From CADEFQ01 sp035433705 (GTDB lineage Bacteria; Pseudomonadota; Gammaproteobacteria; Steroidobacterales; Steroidobacteraceae), in the NCBI GenBank assembly GCA_035433705.1, contig DAORVK010000055.1, positions 1 to 19,372 of the forward strand: a stretch of 19,372 nt of DNA, given 5' to 3'. The first letter of the stretch is position 1. The number at the start of each line of letters is the position of its first letter. The translations under genes were made by a program, and so were the position numbers. Shown here in pieces: positions 7,196 to 16,031 of this stretch. The notes beneath the pieces are model-generated. The model had not been told where the DNA came from, did not search any database, and saw only the letters and a list, made by a program, of their open reading frames with translations.

Positions 7196-8512
7196 ATGCA
7201 ATATTTCAGGAATTTGCTTCGAAGCCTTGCGCCTGCGGCGCTGATCGCGGCCCTGGTCGCGATCTGGGTGCTGCTGCCCGTCTTGGTGCTGCTTGGCTGC
7301 GCGCTCGTGCTGGCGACATGGATGGCGGCCACGCGCCCTGGCCGTCAGGCCGCCGCCGTGACGTGGGTCGGGATCCTCACACTGCCGCAGCGACTCGGGG
7401 CCTCGTCCGTCATCGTGATCGGCATCGCGGGCGTGGTAGGCGTGCTGGTGGCGCTGCTCGCGCTCGGCGGCGGGCTCGCCGCGACGCTGCGCGGCACTGG
7501 CAACAACGAGACGGCCATCGTGCTTCGCGGCGGCGCGACCGCCGAGCTCGATTCGGGACTTACGCGCGAGGATGCGACTCTCATCCTGCAGGCGCCGGGT
7601 ATCGCGCACGATGCAGAGGGCCGGACGCTCGGAACCGCGGAAATCACCGTCGTGACGAATGTGGCCAAGAAATCCAATCATTCGGAGGCCAACGTCGAAA
7701 TCCGGGGGGTCGGGCCGCAGATGTGGGCCGTGCGTCCGAACGTGAAAATCATCGAGGGCAGGGCGTTCAAGCCGGGGCTGCGGGAATTGATCGTGGGCCG
7801 CGGCGCCCGCGAGGAGTTCGTCGGGCTCGATCCGGGCGCAACAATCGACCTCAACGCGCAGCAGTGGCAGATCGTCGGTGTGTTCAGCTCGGGTGACGCG
7901 CACGAGTCAGAACTCGTTGGCGATGCGGAGAGCGTCGCATCAGCCTATCGGCGCAACGGCTTCCAGTCCGTGACCGTGCGGCTCGCATCGCCGCAGTCGT
8001 TTGACGTCTTCAAGGCGGCGCTCAAGAGTGATCCGCGCCTGAAAGTCGACGCACGCACGACACGTGACTACTACAGCGCACAATCCGAGCAACTGAGCAA
8101 GGTGATCCGCATTGTCGGAATCGTGATCGCAACCATCATGGCGATCGGTGCGATCTTCGGTGCGCTCAACACGATGTATGCGGCGATCAATGCGCGGGCG
8201 CGCGAGGTCGCGACGCTGCGCGCCATCGGCTTCGGGCCGACTCCAGTTGTGGTCTCGGTCGTGCTCGAAGCGATGCTGCTCGCACTGCTTGGCGGCGCGC
8301 TCGGGGCAGCGGTGACCTGGGTGATATTCCACGACTACGCGGTATCGACTCTGGGGGCCAACTTCAGCCAGGTGGTGTTTCGCTTCGACGTGTCGCCCGC
8401 CCTGATCGGTACCGGCCTTCGCTGGGCGCTCGCAATCGGGCTCATCGGCGGGCTCGCGCCCGCGCTGCGCGCTGCGCGCCTGCCCGTGACGACGGCGCTG
8501 AGGGAGTCCTGA
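7196..8512 (+). CDS. ABC exporter permease, FtsX/MacB family (second), with N-terminal extension
   Basis: A permease of about 438 residues lying 9 nt after the first. The usual first FtsX helix lies at about 70-92, after a TLPQRLG segment; the later helices lie at about 301-325, 350-376 and 403-425, with the coupling-like AREVATLRAIGF segment. Ahead of the usual helix 1 there are about 60 extra residues with one or two strongly hydrophobic segments (about 12-42), so this protein probably has extra N-terminal membrane helices. It shares little obvious identity with its neighbour, which suggests a heterodimeric exporter. A GGGG precedes the ATG at short distance. Confidence 0.9.
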   Translation: MQYFRNLLRSLAPAALIAALVAIWVLLPVLVLLGCALVLATWMAATRPGRQAAAVTWVGILTLPQRLGASSVIVIGIAGVVGVLVALLALGGGLAATLRGTGNNETAIVLRGGATAELDSGLTREDATLILQAPGIAHDAEGRTLGTAEITVVTNVAKKSNHSEANVEIRGVGPQMWAVRPNVKIIEGRAFKPGLRELIVGRGAREEFVGLDPGATIDLNAQQWQIVGVFSSGDAHESELVGDAESVASAYRRNGFQSVTVRLASPQSFDVFKAALKSDPRLKVDARTTRDYYSAQSEQLSKVIRIVGIVIATIMAIGAIFGALNTMYAAINARAREVATLRAIGFGPTPVVVSVVLEAMLLALLGGALGAAVTWVIFHDYAVSTLGANFSQVVFRFDVSPALIGTGLRWALAIGLIGGLAPALRAARLPVTTALRES

Positions 8513-8523
8513 TCGAGCCCGGA

Positions 8524-8532
8524 TGTTAAACT
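8524..8532 (+). promoter_or_regulatory. Putative extended -10 promoter of the ccm operon
   Basis: TGTTAAACT fits the extended -10 form TGn-TAAACT. The hexamer at 8527-8532 ends 6 nt before the ccmA ATG at 8539, and no Shine-Dalgarno sequence is present. No good -35 is seen, as is common with extended -10 promoters. Use would give a leaderless or nearly leaderless ccmA transcript. Confidence 0.5.
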
Positions 8533-8538
8533 GCGCGG

Positions 8539-9168
8539 ATGGCTGTGCATCGACTCACCGGGTCTTCCCTGCACGTTTTCCGTGGCGAGCGCCATGTTCT
8601 GCGCGGGCTCTCTTTCGCTGTGCAGGGTGGTGAGTATCTCGAGGTCACGGGCGGCAACGGCGCCGGCAAGACGAGCCTCCTGCGCACGATCGTCGGACTC
8701 GTGCACGCGGAATCCGGCACTGTCGAGTGGAACGGGCAGGGCATCCATGCGGACACGCGGGCGTTCCACGCGCAGCTCGCCTATCTAGGGCACGAGTCAC
8801 CACTCAAGACAGACCTCACGCCCGCGGAAAACCTCCGCTACGCGATCGGCATTCGTCGCGAGGTGGGTGCGGAGCAGATTTCGCAGGCACTTGCCGAGGT
8901 CGACGCGAGCGGATTCGCCGACCGCCCGGTACGCACGCTCTCTGCCGGTCAGCGCCGCCGTGTGGCCCTGGCAGGCGTCGCCCTTGCCGCAGTGCCACTC
9001 TGGGTGCTCGATGAGCCCGCAACTCACCTCGACGCTGCGGGCCAGGAGCTGGTCGGACAGCTGGTCGAACGGCAACTCGCCGCAGGTGGAATCGTCGTTG
9101 CGGCGGTGCACGCGTCACTGCCGGTTGCCGAGTCGGGCACACAGCGCCTTGCGTTATCGTCAAAATGA
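8539..9168 (+). CDS. ccmA: Haem exporter ATP-binding protein CcmA
   Basis: The 209-residue ATPase of the CcmABCDE complex; its ATP hydrolysis releases haem-loaded CcmE from CcmC in cytochrome c maturation system I. Walker A is GGNGAGKT (38-45), the signature is LSAGQ (134-138, the CcmA form) and Walker B is LWVLDEP (154-160). The Q-loop position has YLGHESPLK, the His being typical for CcmA. Length is standard. The ATG at 8539 lies 26 bp after the exporter operon and the TGA overlaps ccmB (ATGA). Confidence 0.97.
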   Translation: MAVHRLTGSSLHVFRGERHVLRGLSFAVQGGEYLEVTGGNGAGKTSLLRTIVGLVHAESGTVEWNGQGIHADTRAFHAQLAYLGHESPLKTDLTPAENLRYAIGIRREVGAEQISQALAEVDASGFADRPVRTLSAGQRRRVALAGVALAAVPLWVLDEPATHLDAAGQELVGQLVERQLAAGGIVVAAVHASLPVAESGTQRLALSSK

Positions 9169-9842
9169 GCGGTAGCTGGCAGGCCGCGCGATGGGTGATC
9201 GAGCGGGACCTGCGTCTCGCTTTCAGGAATCGCGGGCAACTTCTGCATCCGCTCCTGTTCTTTGTCATTGTGACCACGCTGTTTCCTCTTGCCTTGACCC
9301 CCGAACCGTCGCGATTGCGCGACGTGGCGCCCGCTGTCCTGTGGGTGGGGGCACTGTTATCCTCGCTGCTCGCGATCGAGTTCCTCTACCGGGAGGATGC
9401 ACAGGACGGCACGCTCGAGCAGTTTGCGTTGTCCGGTCGCTCGCTGACCTGGTTGCTGTTCGCCAAGACGGCTTCGCACTGGCTGCTTGCGGGCCTGCCG
9501 CTCGCCCTGATGAGCCCGGTCGTGGCCTACGGCCTCGCCGTGCCGCCTGCGGCCATGCCGGCGATCGTGGCAGCCGTGGGGCTTGGTACGATTGCATTGA
9601 GTCTCCTCGGCGCGGTGTCCGCCGGCCTCACGATCGGCGTCAGACGCGGTGGAGCGCTGCTCTCACTGCTGACGCTGCCGCTCGCGGTACCATTGCTCAT
9701 CTTCGGTGCACAGGCGACGGCACGCGCCATCGAAGGGGGCAACATGGCCGCACCGATGTATTTTCTCGGCGCGTTCGCGGTGCTCGGCGTCACGCTCGCG
9801 CCGCTTGCCGCCGCCGCGGCCGTCCGCATCAGCCTGGAGTAG
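9165..9842 (+). CDS. ccmB: Haem exporter permease CcmB
   Basis: A 225-residue inner membrane protein, partner of CcmA and CcmC in the ABC-type complex that frees holo-CcmE. It has six hydrophobic segments (for example about 26-45, 53-70, 92-118, 125-152, 158-180 and 192-222) and the family lead-in with a cytoplasmic basic stretch (ERDLRLAFRNRGQ). Length is typical. It starts in the overlap with ccmA and ends 3 nt before ccmC. Confidence 0.95.
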   Translation: MSGSWQAARWVIERDLRLAFRNRGQLLHPLLFFVIVTTLFPLALTPEPSRLRDVAPAVLWVGALLSSLLAIEFLYREDAQDGTLEQFALSGRSLTWLLFAKTASHWLLAGLPLALMSPVVAYGLAVPPAAMPAIVAAVGLGTIALSLLGAVSAGLTIGVRRGGALLSLLTLPLAVPLLIFGAQATARAIEGGNMAAPMYFLGAFAVLGVTLAPLAAAAAVRISLE

Positions 9843-9845
9843 TGA

Positions 9846-10583
9846 ATGGACTGGACCTGGTTGCACCGCTTCGGCTCGCCGCCGCACTTGTACGGACTCG
9901 CGGGCACGCTCGTGCCGTGGCTTGCCTGGCCGGCCGCGCTCGCGATCGCTGCAGGGCTCTACGGCGGGCTCGTGCTCGCACCGCCCGATTACCAGCAGGG
10001 CGACGGCTTTCGCATCATCTACGTGCACGCACCGAGCGCGTGGCTTTCCCTGATGGCTTACACGTGGATGGCAGTGGCTGCTGGCATCGGGCTCATCTGG
10101 CGCATGAAGGTCGCGCACGCGGTCGCCGCGAGCTGCGCACCGGTCGGTGCCTGGTTCACGGTCGCCGCACTCTGCACGGGGATGCTCTGGGGCAAGCCGA
10201 TGTGGGGCACTTACTGGGCGTGGGATCCGCGGCTGACCGCCGAGCTCGTGCTGCTTTTTCTCTACCTCGGCTATCTCGGCCTGCGGTCGGCGATCGAGGA
10301 CCCACAGCGCGCGGACCGGGCAAGTGCCGTGCTCGCGGTCGTGGGTGTCGTGAACGTGCCGATCGTCCGCTACTCGGTCGAGTGGTGGAACTCGATCCAC
10401 CAGGCGCCGTCTGTCATGAAGTTCGGCAAGCCCTCGATCAGCTGGCCGATGCTGACGCCGCTGCTGATCATGTTCGTCGGGTTTACACTATTGTTCGTGG
10501 CGCTGGTGCTGGTGCGCGTGCGCGGCGAGATCCTGCGCCGCGAGCGCCAGGCGCGCTGGGTGGCCGAGGTGGTGGCTGTATGA
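9846..10583 (+). CDS. ccmC: Haem transporter and CcmE loader CcmC
   Basis: A 245-residue inner membrane protein of the haem-handling family that presents periplasmic haem to CcmE. The tryptophan-rich WWD motif WGTYWAWDPRL lies at 120-130, flanked by the two axial histidines H61 (YVHAPSAW) and H185 (NSIHQAPS), which correspond closely to H60 and H184 of E. coli CcmC. Six membrane helices fit the hydrophobicity. The TGA overlaps the ccmD ATG. Confidence 0.97.
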   Translation: MDWTWLHRFGSPPHLYGLAGTLVPWLAWPAALAIAAGLYGGLVLAPPDYQQGDGFRIIYVHAPSAWLSLMAYTWMAVAAGIGLIWRMKVAHAVAASCAPVGAWFTVAALCTGMLWGKPMWGTYWAWDPRLTAELVLLFLYLGYLGLRSAIEDPQRADRASAVLAVVGVVNVPIVRYSVEWWNSIHQAPSVMKFGKPSISWPMLTPLLIMFVGFTLLFVALVLVRVRGEILRRERQARWVAEVVAV

Positions 10584-10741
10584 AAACTTTCCTGCTCATG
10601 GGTGGATATGCATCGTCGGTGTGGCCCTCGGTGGCCCTGACTTTCGGCATCATCGCGTGGAACATCGTCGCGGCGCGCCGTTCGTTTGCGGCGGCGCGTG
10701 CCGACGCGCAGCGCCGCGTGGCAGCGGGGGAGGCGCCATGA
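10580..10741 (+). CDS. ccmD: Haem exporter small subunit CcmD
   Basis: A 53-residue single-helix membrane protein that stabilises the CcmC-CcmE contact and is needed for release of holo-CcmE. It has a membrane segment at about 9-31 (with the family-like GGYASSVWPSVAL) followed by a charged Arg/Ala-rich cytoplasmic tail. Start (ATGA with ccmC) and stop (ATGA with ccmE) are both overlapped, which fixes its limits. Confidence 0.95.
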   Translation: MKTFLLMGGYASSVWPSVALTFGIIAWNIVAARRSFAAARADAQRRVAAGEAP

Positions 10742-11181
10742 GTCCGCGCCGCCGTCGACTCGTGCTGGTGCTCGGCATCCTCGCGGGCGTCGCCGCGGCA
10801 GGCGCCCTTGCGCTGCAGGCGTTTCGCGCGAACGTGATGTTCTACTTCGATCCCACGCAGATCGCAAAAGGCGAGGCACCCCAGGGAGAGCGCTTCCGGC
10901 TCGGCGGCATGGTCGAGAAGGGCAGCGTCGTGCGTACGCCGGGGAGTCTGCAGATGCAGTTCGTGGTCACCGATTACCAGCGTTCGGTGCCGGTCCACTA
11001 CACGGGTGTGTTGCCCGATCTGTTTCGCGAAGGGCAGGGGGTCGTCGCGCACGGCCGGCTAGGCGCCAACGGCGTGTTCACCGCCGACGAAGTGCTCGCG
11101 AAGCATGACGAGAACTACATGCCGCCGGAAGTCACGCGTTCGCTCAAGTCGCCGGCGCACACCAGCGCGCCGCAAGGCTGA
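10738..11181 (+). CDS. ccmE: Periplasmic haem chaperone CcmE
   Basis: A 147-residue membrane-anchored OB-fold protein that binds haem covalently and passes it to CcmF/CcmH. It has an N-terminal anchor (about 8-29), the beta-barrel with FRLGGMVEKGSV, and the haem site LAKHDENYMPPE in which H123 forms the covalent bond and Y127 is the axial ligand (H-x3-Y form). The ATG at 10738 overlaps ccmD and puts the basic MSPRRRR directly before the helix, so I prefer it to any upstream start. Confidence 0.97.
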   Translation: MSPRRRRLVLVLGILAGVAAAGALALQAFRANVMFYFDPTQIAKGEAPQGERFRLGGMVEKGSVVRTPGSLQMQFVVTDYQRSVPVHYTGVLPDLFREGQGVVAHGRLGANGVFTADEVLAKHDENYMPPEVTRSLKSPAHTSAPQG

Positions 11182-11187
11182 TTCCCG

Positions 11188-13143
11188 ATGCTTCCGGAGC
11201 TTGGCCACTTTGCCCTGATTCTCGCCCTGCTGCTCGCAGGCGTACAGGCGTTCTTCGGGCTCGCTGCGCCGGCTCTGCACCGCGATCGCTGGCTCGCCGC
11301 AGTCGTGCCCGCGACGGCCGGCCACGCAGTCATGGTCGCCACCGCATTCGGCTGTCTCGTTGCGAGCTTCGTGCGTTTCGATTTTTCCGTAGCCTACGTC
11401 GCGCAGAATTCGAACTCCGCACTGCCACTCGTCTATCGCATCGCGGCCGTGTGGGGCGCGCACGAGGGCTCGCTCCTCCTCTGGATCGTGCTGCTCGCGT
11501 GCTGGACTGTCGCGGCAGCCTTCGGTGTTGCGCGTCTGCCGCCCCGCTTCGCCGCACGCGTTCTCGGCGTGCTGGGCCTCGTAAGCTTCGGCTTCCTGCT
11601 CTTCACGCTTGCGACCTCGAACCCGTTTCTGCGCCTCGTGCCGGCGGCCCCTGACGGCCGGGACCTGAACCCGCTGCTGCAGGATCCAGGTCTCGCGATG
11701 CACCCGCCGCTGCTCTACGCTGGCTACGTGGGTTTCGCCGTGGCTTTCGCGTTTGCCGTGGCCGCGATGCTCGAAGGTCGACTCGACCAGGCCTGGGCGC
11801 GCTGGACCCGACCCTGGACCCTTGCGGCGTGGGCATTCCTCTCGCTCGGCATTGCGCTCGGTAGCTGGTGGGCGTACTACGAACTCGGCTGGGGCGGCTA
11901 CTGGTTCTGGGATCCGGTCGAGAATGCCTCGTTCATGCCCTGGCTCGTCGGTACGGCGCTGATCCATTCGCTTTCCGTCACCGACAAGCGCGGACTCTTC
12001 AAGAGCTGGACCCTGCTGCTCGCGATCATCGCGTTCTCGCTGAGCCTCCTTGGCACCTTCCTCGTGCGTTCGGGCGTGCTCGTCTCGGTGCATTCGTTCG
12101 CCGCCGATCCGGCGCGCGGCATCTTCATCCTCGCTTTTCTCGTCATCATGATCGGTGGTGCCTTGACGCTCTACGCGTGGCGTGCGCCGCTCCTCAGATC
12201 CGATGCCGGCTTCGAGTTTGCCTCGCGCGAGTCGTTTCTCCTCTTCAACAATATCCTCCTCGTGATCGCCGCGGCGACCGTGTTCGGCGGCACCATGGCG
12301 CCGCTCATCTCGGACTCGCTCGGTCTCGGCACCCTGTCGGTCGGGCCGCAATATTTCAATCCGACCTTCCTGCTGCCCATGCTGCCGCTGATTGCGCTCG
12401 CCGCCATCGGCATGCACGCCAACTGGAAGCGCGGGCGCCTGCCGCAGCGCAAGCGGCCGTTGATCGTAACCGGCCTCGTGGCGCTCGCCGTGTCCGCAGC
12501 GCTTGTCTTCGGCTACTACGCCGGCCGCCCGGGTCTGGCGCTCATGAGCCTCGCGCTCGGCATATGGCTCGTGCTCTCGTCTCTCATCGATCCGGTCGAC
12601 CGGTTGCGGCGCGGCCTGACGCTGCCGCGTGCCATCGTCGGCATGACGCTGGCGCACGTGGCGCTCGGGGTGTTCGTGATCGCGGTGACGGCCGTCGAGA
12701 CCTATACGACCGAGCGGGACGTTGCGCTCGCGCGTGGCGAGGTCGCGCATGTGGGGGGTTACGACTTCCGCTTCGACGGTGTTGATGCGATCGAAGGCCC
12801 GAACTACGACGGTGTGCATGGCATTGTGCAGGTGACGCGCGAGGGGCAGGCCGTCGTGACCTTGCACCCCGAGAAGCGCCGCTACCTGGTACAGCAGTCG
12901 GTCATGACGGAAGCAGCGATCGCCTCGCAGGCGGGACGTGATCTTTTTGTCGCGCTCGGCGAGGATCTCGGCGCGGGGCGCTGGAGCCTGCGTATCCAGA
13001 TCCGCCCGCTGATCAACTATGTGTGGCTTGCTGCGGCGCTGATGGCGCTCGGTGGTCTGGTTGCGGCGTCGGATCGGCGCTATCGCAGCGCACGCGCGCC
13101 CGCTGCAGAAGCGGTCGGCCCCGGGCAGGGTAGCCCGGCGTGA
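11188..13143 (+). CDS. ccmF: Cytochrome c haem lyase subunit CcmF
   Basis: A 651-residue polytopic protein that, with CcmH and CcmI, attaches haem to apocytochromes c. The WWD motif WGGYWFWDPVENASFMPWL begins at about 235. The four conserved histidines appear at H172, H260, H302 and H490, each one residue short of E. coli positions 173, 261, 303 and 491. The C-terminal part has the large periplasmic loop before the last helix (about 613-630). It starts 6 nt after ccmE; the stop overlaps the ccmG GTG. Confidence 0.98.
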   Translation: MLPELGHFALILALLLAGVQAFFGLAAPALHRDRWLAAVVPATAGHAVMVATAFGCLVASFVRFDFSVAYVAQNSNSALPLVYRIAAVWGAHEGSLLLWIVLLACWTVAAAFGVARLPPRFAARVLGVLGLVSFGFLLFTLATSNPFLRLVPAAPDGRDLNPLLQDPGLAMHPPLLYAGYVGFAVAFAFAVAAMLEGRLDQAWARWTRPWTLAAWAFLSLGIALGSWWAYYELGWGGYWFWDPVENASFMPWLVGTALIHSLSVTDKRGLFKSWTLLLAIIAFSLSLLGTFLVRSGVLVSVHSFAADPARGIFILAFLVIMIGGALTLYAWRAPLLRSDAGFEFASRESFLLFNNILLVIAAATVFGGTMAPLISDSLGLGTLSVGPQYFNPTFLLPMLPLIALAAIGMHANWKRGRLPQRKRPLIVTGLVALAVSAALVFGYYAGRPGLALMSLALGIWLVLSSLIDPVDRLRRGLTLPRAIVGMTLAHVALGVFVIAVTAVETYTTERDVALARGEVAHVGGYDFRFDGVDAIEGPNYDGVHGIVQVTREGQAVVTLHPEKRRYLVQQSVMTEAAIASQAGRDLFVALGEDLGAGRWSLRIQIRPLINYVWLAAALMALGGLVAASDRRYRSARAPAAEAVGPGQGSPA

Positions 13144-13679
13144 CCCGATACCTGTTGCCGCTTGCAGCTTTCGCGCTGCTCGCAATCGTGCTGGGTGTCG
13201 GCATCAAGCAGTCGAAGACGAAAGGTGTCGTTGTTTCGCCGCTGATCGGCCGTGAGGCACCCGATTTCACCCTGCCGGATCTGCTCGCCCCCCCGAAGAA
13301 GTTCGACTCGCGCTCGATGGCGGGACGCTGGTATGCGCTCAATGTCTGGGGAACCTGGTGCGTCGAGTGTCGTGCCGAGCACGAGGTGCTGGTTGCAGCA
13401 CGTCAGGCTGCGCGCCTCCCGATCATCGGGCTCAACTGGAAGGACGACGAGGCGGAGGCGCGCAGCTGGCTCGCGCAGCTCGGCAACCCTTACGAGGCCG
13501 TGCCCATCGATGCCGAAGGCCGGGTCGCGATCGACTACGGCGTGTACGGCGCGCCCGAGACTTTCCTGATCGATCCTCGCGGCGTGATCGTGCACAAGCA
13601 GATCGGGCCGTTGACCCCGGAGATCTGGGAACGGGACTTCGTGCGACGGGCGACGAGCCCGACAGGAGAGGGCTCGTGA
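13140..13679 (+). CDS. ccmG: Thiol:disulfide interchange protein CcmG/DsbE
   Basis: A 179-residue membrane-anchored thioredoxin-fold protein that keeps the CxxCH motif of apocytochrome c, or CcmH, reduced. The N-terminal anchor is at about 4-22, and the redox motif is WCVEC (C74, C77) in GTWCVECRAEH. The GVYGAPETFLID segment with the cis-Pro (about 138-149) is characteristic of the DsbE branch. The GTG start overlaps the ccmF stop; the TGA overlaps the ccmH GTG. Confidence 0.96.
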   Translation: MTRYLLPLAAFALLAIVLGVGIKQSKTKGVVVSPLIGREAPDFTLPDLLAPPKKFDSRSMAGRWYALNVWGTWCVECRAEHEVLVAARQAARLPIIGLNWKDDEAEARSWLAQLGNPYEAVPIDAEGRVAIDYGVYGAPETFLIDPRGVIVHKQIGPLTPEIWERDFVRRATSPTGEGS

Positions 13680-14110
13680 AGGTGCGCGCCCTGTTCGTCA
13701 TCGTCGGCTGTGCATGGGTCAGCGGCGCGCTTGCCATCGATACCACGCGTCTGCCGGACCCTGCGCTGCAGGCACGCTACGAGGCGCTGACGCACGAGCT
13801 GCGCTGCATGCAGTGTCAGAACCAGAGTATCGCCGACTCGCCAGTGGGCCTTGCCGCAGACCTGCGTCGCGAAGTTGCCGAGCAGCTCACCGCGGGCCGC
13901 ACCGACGACGAAGTGCGCGACTACATGGCCGCACGTTACGGTGATTTCATTCTGTTTCGCCCGCGCATGTCGGCCCGGACCGCCTGGCTGTGGTCGCTGC
14001 CGGGGCTGCTGCTGATCGGCGGCGCAGTGGTTGCCTGGCGCATCGTGCGCCGGCGCTCAACGATGGCGGCGAACGATCCCGAGTTCGATGCCGGCGACGA
14101 GGAACGCTGA
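13676..14110 (+). CDS. ccmH: Cytochrome c maturation protein CcmH
   Basis: A 144-residue periplasmic redox protein that prepares the apocytochrome cysteines for haem ligation. A signal peptide (1-20, ending ALA) is followed by the family motif LRCMQCQNQSIADS (C44, C47), a three-helix domain, and a C-terminal membrane helix (about 103-121). It is only the redox part of the E. coli CcmH; the TPR part is the separate next gene. The GTG start at 13676 overlaps the ccmG stop and gives a clean signal peptide. Confidence 0.95.
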   Translation: MKVRALFVIVGCAWVSGALAIDTTRLPDPALQARYEALTHELRCMQCQNQSIADSPVGLAADLRREVAEQLTAGRTDDEVRDYMAARYGDFILFRPRMSARTAWLWSLPGLLLIGGAVVAWRIVRRRSTMAANDPEFDAGDEER

Positions 14111-15129
14111 TGCTGCTCTTCGTGATCCTGGCCGCGACGCTGATCCTCATCGCGATCTCCTTTGTCGCCATACCGCTGCTTCGTGGCGGCACAAGCGCCC
14201 CTTGGGCAGCACTCGGGTGCATCGCGGTGTTGATGCTCGGCAGCGTCGGACTCTACGCCACCTGGAGCAACTGGTCCTGGTCGAGCGGGCCGGCCGCTGA
14301 TACACCCGCCGGGATGGTGTCGCGCCTCGCACGCCGGCTCGAGCGCGAGCCCGACGACCTCAACGGCTGGCTCATGCTCGGACGCTCTTACGCGGCCATG
14401 AGCCAGGCATCGCTCGCGCTGCGCGCCTACGAGCGCGCCGATCGGCTGGCGGGGGGCCGCAATGCCGAGGCGCTCATCGGCATCGCTGAATTGCTGGCCG
14501 TGCAGGATGACAATGCGCTCACAGGTCGGGCGGGAGATCTGTTCGAGCGCGCGCTCGCGATCGACCCGACAGCCGGCAAGGCGTTGTTCTTCGCTGCCGT
14601 GGCCGCCATGCGCCGCGGCGAGTTGCCGGTAGCCCGTGAACGCTTTGCGAAGCTGCTCACGCTGAACCCGCCCGACGAGGTGCGGCCCCTGATCGAACAG
14701 CAGGTCACGGCGCTCGATCGGGCCATCGCAGGCGCAGGCGCGGACAGTGCCGGCGCTCGACAGGCCGCGGCGGCCGGGCGGGTGGCGGCGGCCGCTGTTC
14801 GCGTGAAGGTCAGCCTCGCGCCAAAGCTCGCGGGCAGCGCCCTCGAAGGCGCGCCCCTTTTCGTATTCGTGCGCGACCCCGCCTCGCCCGGGCCGCCACT
14901 CGCGGTCAAGCGTATCGCTGCGAAGTTTCCTCTCGAAGTCGAGCTTACAGCCGCCGATGCGATGCTGCCGAATCGGGCGATCACGGCAGGTCAGCGTGTG
15001 CTCGTCGTCGCGCGAATTTCGCATTCCGGGCAGCCGGAGGCGGCGAGCGGCGATCCTTTCGGTGAAGTCAGCTATGATGTCGGTCGGGATGCTGCGCGGG
15101 AGATCCTGATCGATCGCGTGACGCCCTGA
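14110..15129 (+). CDS. ccmI: Cytochrome c maturation TPR protein CcmI
   Basis: A 339-residue apocytochrome chaperone. Two N-terminal membrane helices (about 2-23 and 34-52) are followed by TPR-like repeats (about 66-187, for example LNGWLMLGRSYAAMSQASLA), which in this family bind the C-terminal helix of apocytochrome c, then an Ala-rich linker (about 215-232) and a beta-rich CcmI C-terminal domain (about 233-339, with GAPLFVFVRD and PNRAITAGQ). The ATG shares its A with the ccmH TGA. E. coli has this fused to CcmH; here it is split, the common state outside enterics. Confidence 0.93.
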   Translation: MLLFVILAATLILIAISFVAIPLLRGGTSAPWAALGCIAVLMLGSVGLYATWSNWSWSSGPAADTPAGMVSRLARRLEREPDDLNGWLMLGRSYAAMSQASLALRAYERADRLAGGRNAEALIGIAELLAVQDDNALTGRAGDLFERALAIDPTAGKALFFAAVAAMRRGELPVARERFAKLLTLNPPDEVRPLIEQQVTALDRAIAGAGADSAGARQAAAAGRVAAAAVRVKVSLAPKLAGSALEGAPLFVFVRDPASPGPPLAVKRIAAKFPLEVELTAADAMLPNRAITAGQRVLVVARISHSGQPEAASGDPFGEVSYDVGRDAAREILIDRVTP

Positions 15130-15140
15130 ACGGCCGAATC

Positions 15141-16031
15141 ATGAGTGCAAGCCTGTCACTCGATTTCGCGACCTCGCCGGGCATCTGGCTCAGCTACTCG
15201 CGCATCGTCTCCTCGCGCAAGCCGGCCACGATGCGCGCTGGCGATACTGCACCCCGGATTGAGGCCACGCTTGCGGCCATCCAGCCCGATCCGGGGCACC
15301 TCGCACGCTACGCGGCGCTCTGCGAAGTCCCTCGTACCGACGTCGTGCCGATCGCCTACCCCCACATGCTGGCAAGTGGCATGCATCTGGCGATGCTGTC
15401 TTCTCCGGCGTTTCCGATCGGCGTTCTCGGGCTCGTGCACGTTCGCAACTGCATCGTCCGTGAGCGCGCGCAGGACCCAACGGAACCGGTGGCGCTGCGC
15501 AGCTGGCTGGAAGGGCATCGCGACACGGAGCGCGGCCAGGAATTCGACCTCGAAACCGAGGGCCTCGCTGGCAGAGCGGTGATCTGGCGCGAGACCTGTA
15601 CGTTTCTGGCGAGACGCCGCGGCAGGCCTGCGGCGAAGCCGGTTGCGGACAAGACCCGCGAGAGTCTGCTCGACAAGGGTTCTGTGACGTCCACCAGTTT
15701 CGCGGTGCCGGCGGGTCTCGGGCGCCGCTACGCAAGTGTTTCAGGAGACTACAACCCGATCCATCTTGCAGATGTCACGGCGCGGCCGTTCGGCTTCAGG
15801 AAAGCGATTGCCCACGGCATGTGGTCGCTTGCCCGTTGTGCAGCGGAGCTCGGCGAAGCAGGCATGCCAGGGCAGACGACGCTCGACGTCGCTTTCAGGC
15901 TGCCCGTGTACCTGCCGGCGTGGGTGACCCTCGAAAGCTGCGCCGCCACGGGCACAGTCGATTTCGCACTGAAGGACTCAGCGGGGCACAAGCCCTACCT
16001 GACCGGAGAACTGCGGACCACCTCCGCATGA
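15141..16031 (+). CDS. MaoC-like hotdog-fold acyl dehydratase
   Basis: A 296-residue protein with a C-terminal (R)-specific enoyl-CoA hydratase-like hotdog. The hydratase motif reads YASVSGDYNPIHLADVTA (about 197-214), with the catalytic Asp and His as D203 and H208, then FGFRKAIAHGMWSL. The N-terminal half (about 15-160) looks like a degenerate second hotdog, making a double-hotdog arrangement as in HTD2-type dehydratases. It should hydrate or dehydrate acyl-CoA or acyl-ACP thioesters; the chain length and pathway are unknown. It begins 11 nt after ccmI with no terminator and a poor Shine-Dalgarno sequence, so it is probably co-transcribed with ccm although no link to haem is known. Confidence 0.85.
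   Translation: MSASLSLDFATSPGIWLSYSRIVSSRKPATMRAGDTAPRIEATLAAIQPDPGHLARYAALCEVPRTDVVPIAYPHMLASGMHLAMLSSPAFPIGVLGLVHVRNCIVRERAQDPTEPVALRSWLEGHRDTERGQEFDLETEGLAGRAVIWRETCTFLARRRGRPAAKPVADKTRESLLDKGSVTSTSFAVPAGLGRRYASVSGDYNPIHLADVTARPFGFRKAIAHGMWSLARCAAELGEAGMPGQTTLDVAFRLPVYLPAWVTLESCAATGTVDFALKDSAGHKPYLTGELRTTSA

Noticed and set aside
6194..7903. 569-codon minus-strand open frame opposite the two permeases
   Set aside because: Composition is dominated by Arg, His, Asp and Gln, with no domain; it is antisense to two clear FtsX-type genes.
11059..13185. 708-codon minus-strand open frame opposite ccmF and ccmE
   Set aside because: Its Arg/Glu/His-rich, low-complexity product is the expected shadow of a GC-rich membrane protein gene. 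ccmF has all its family motifs.
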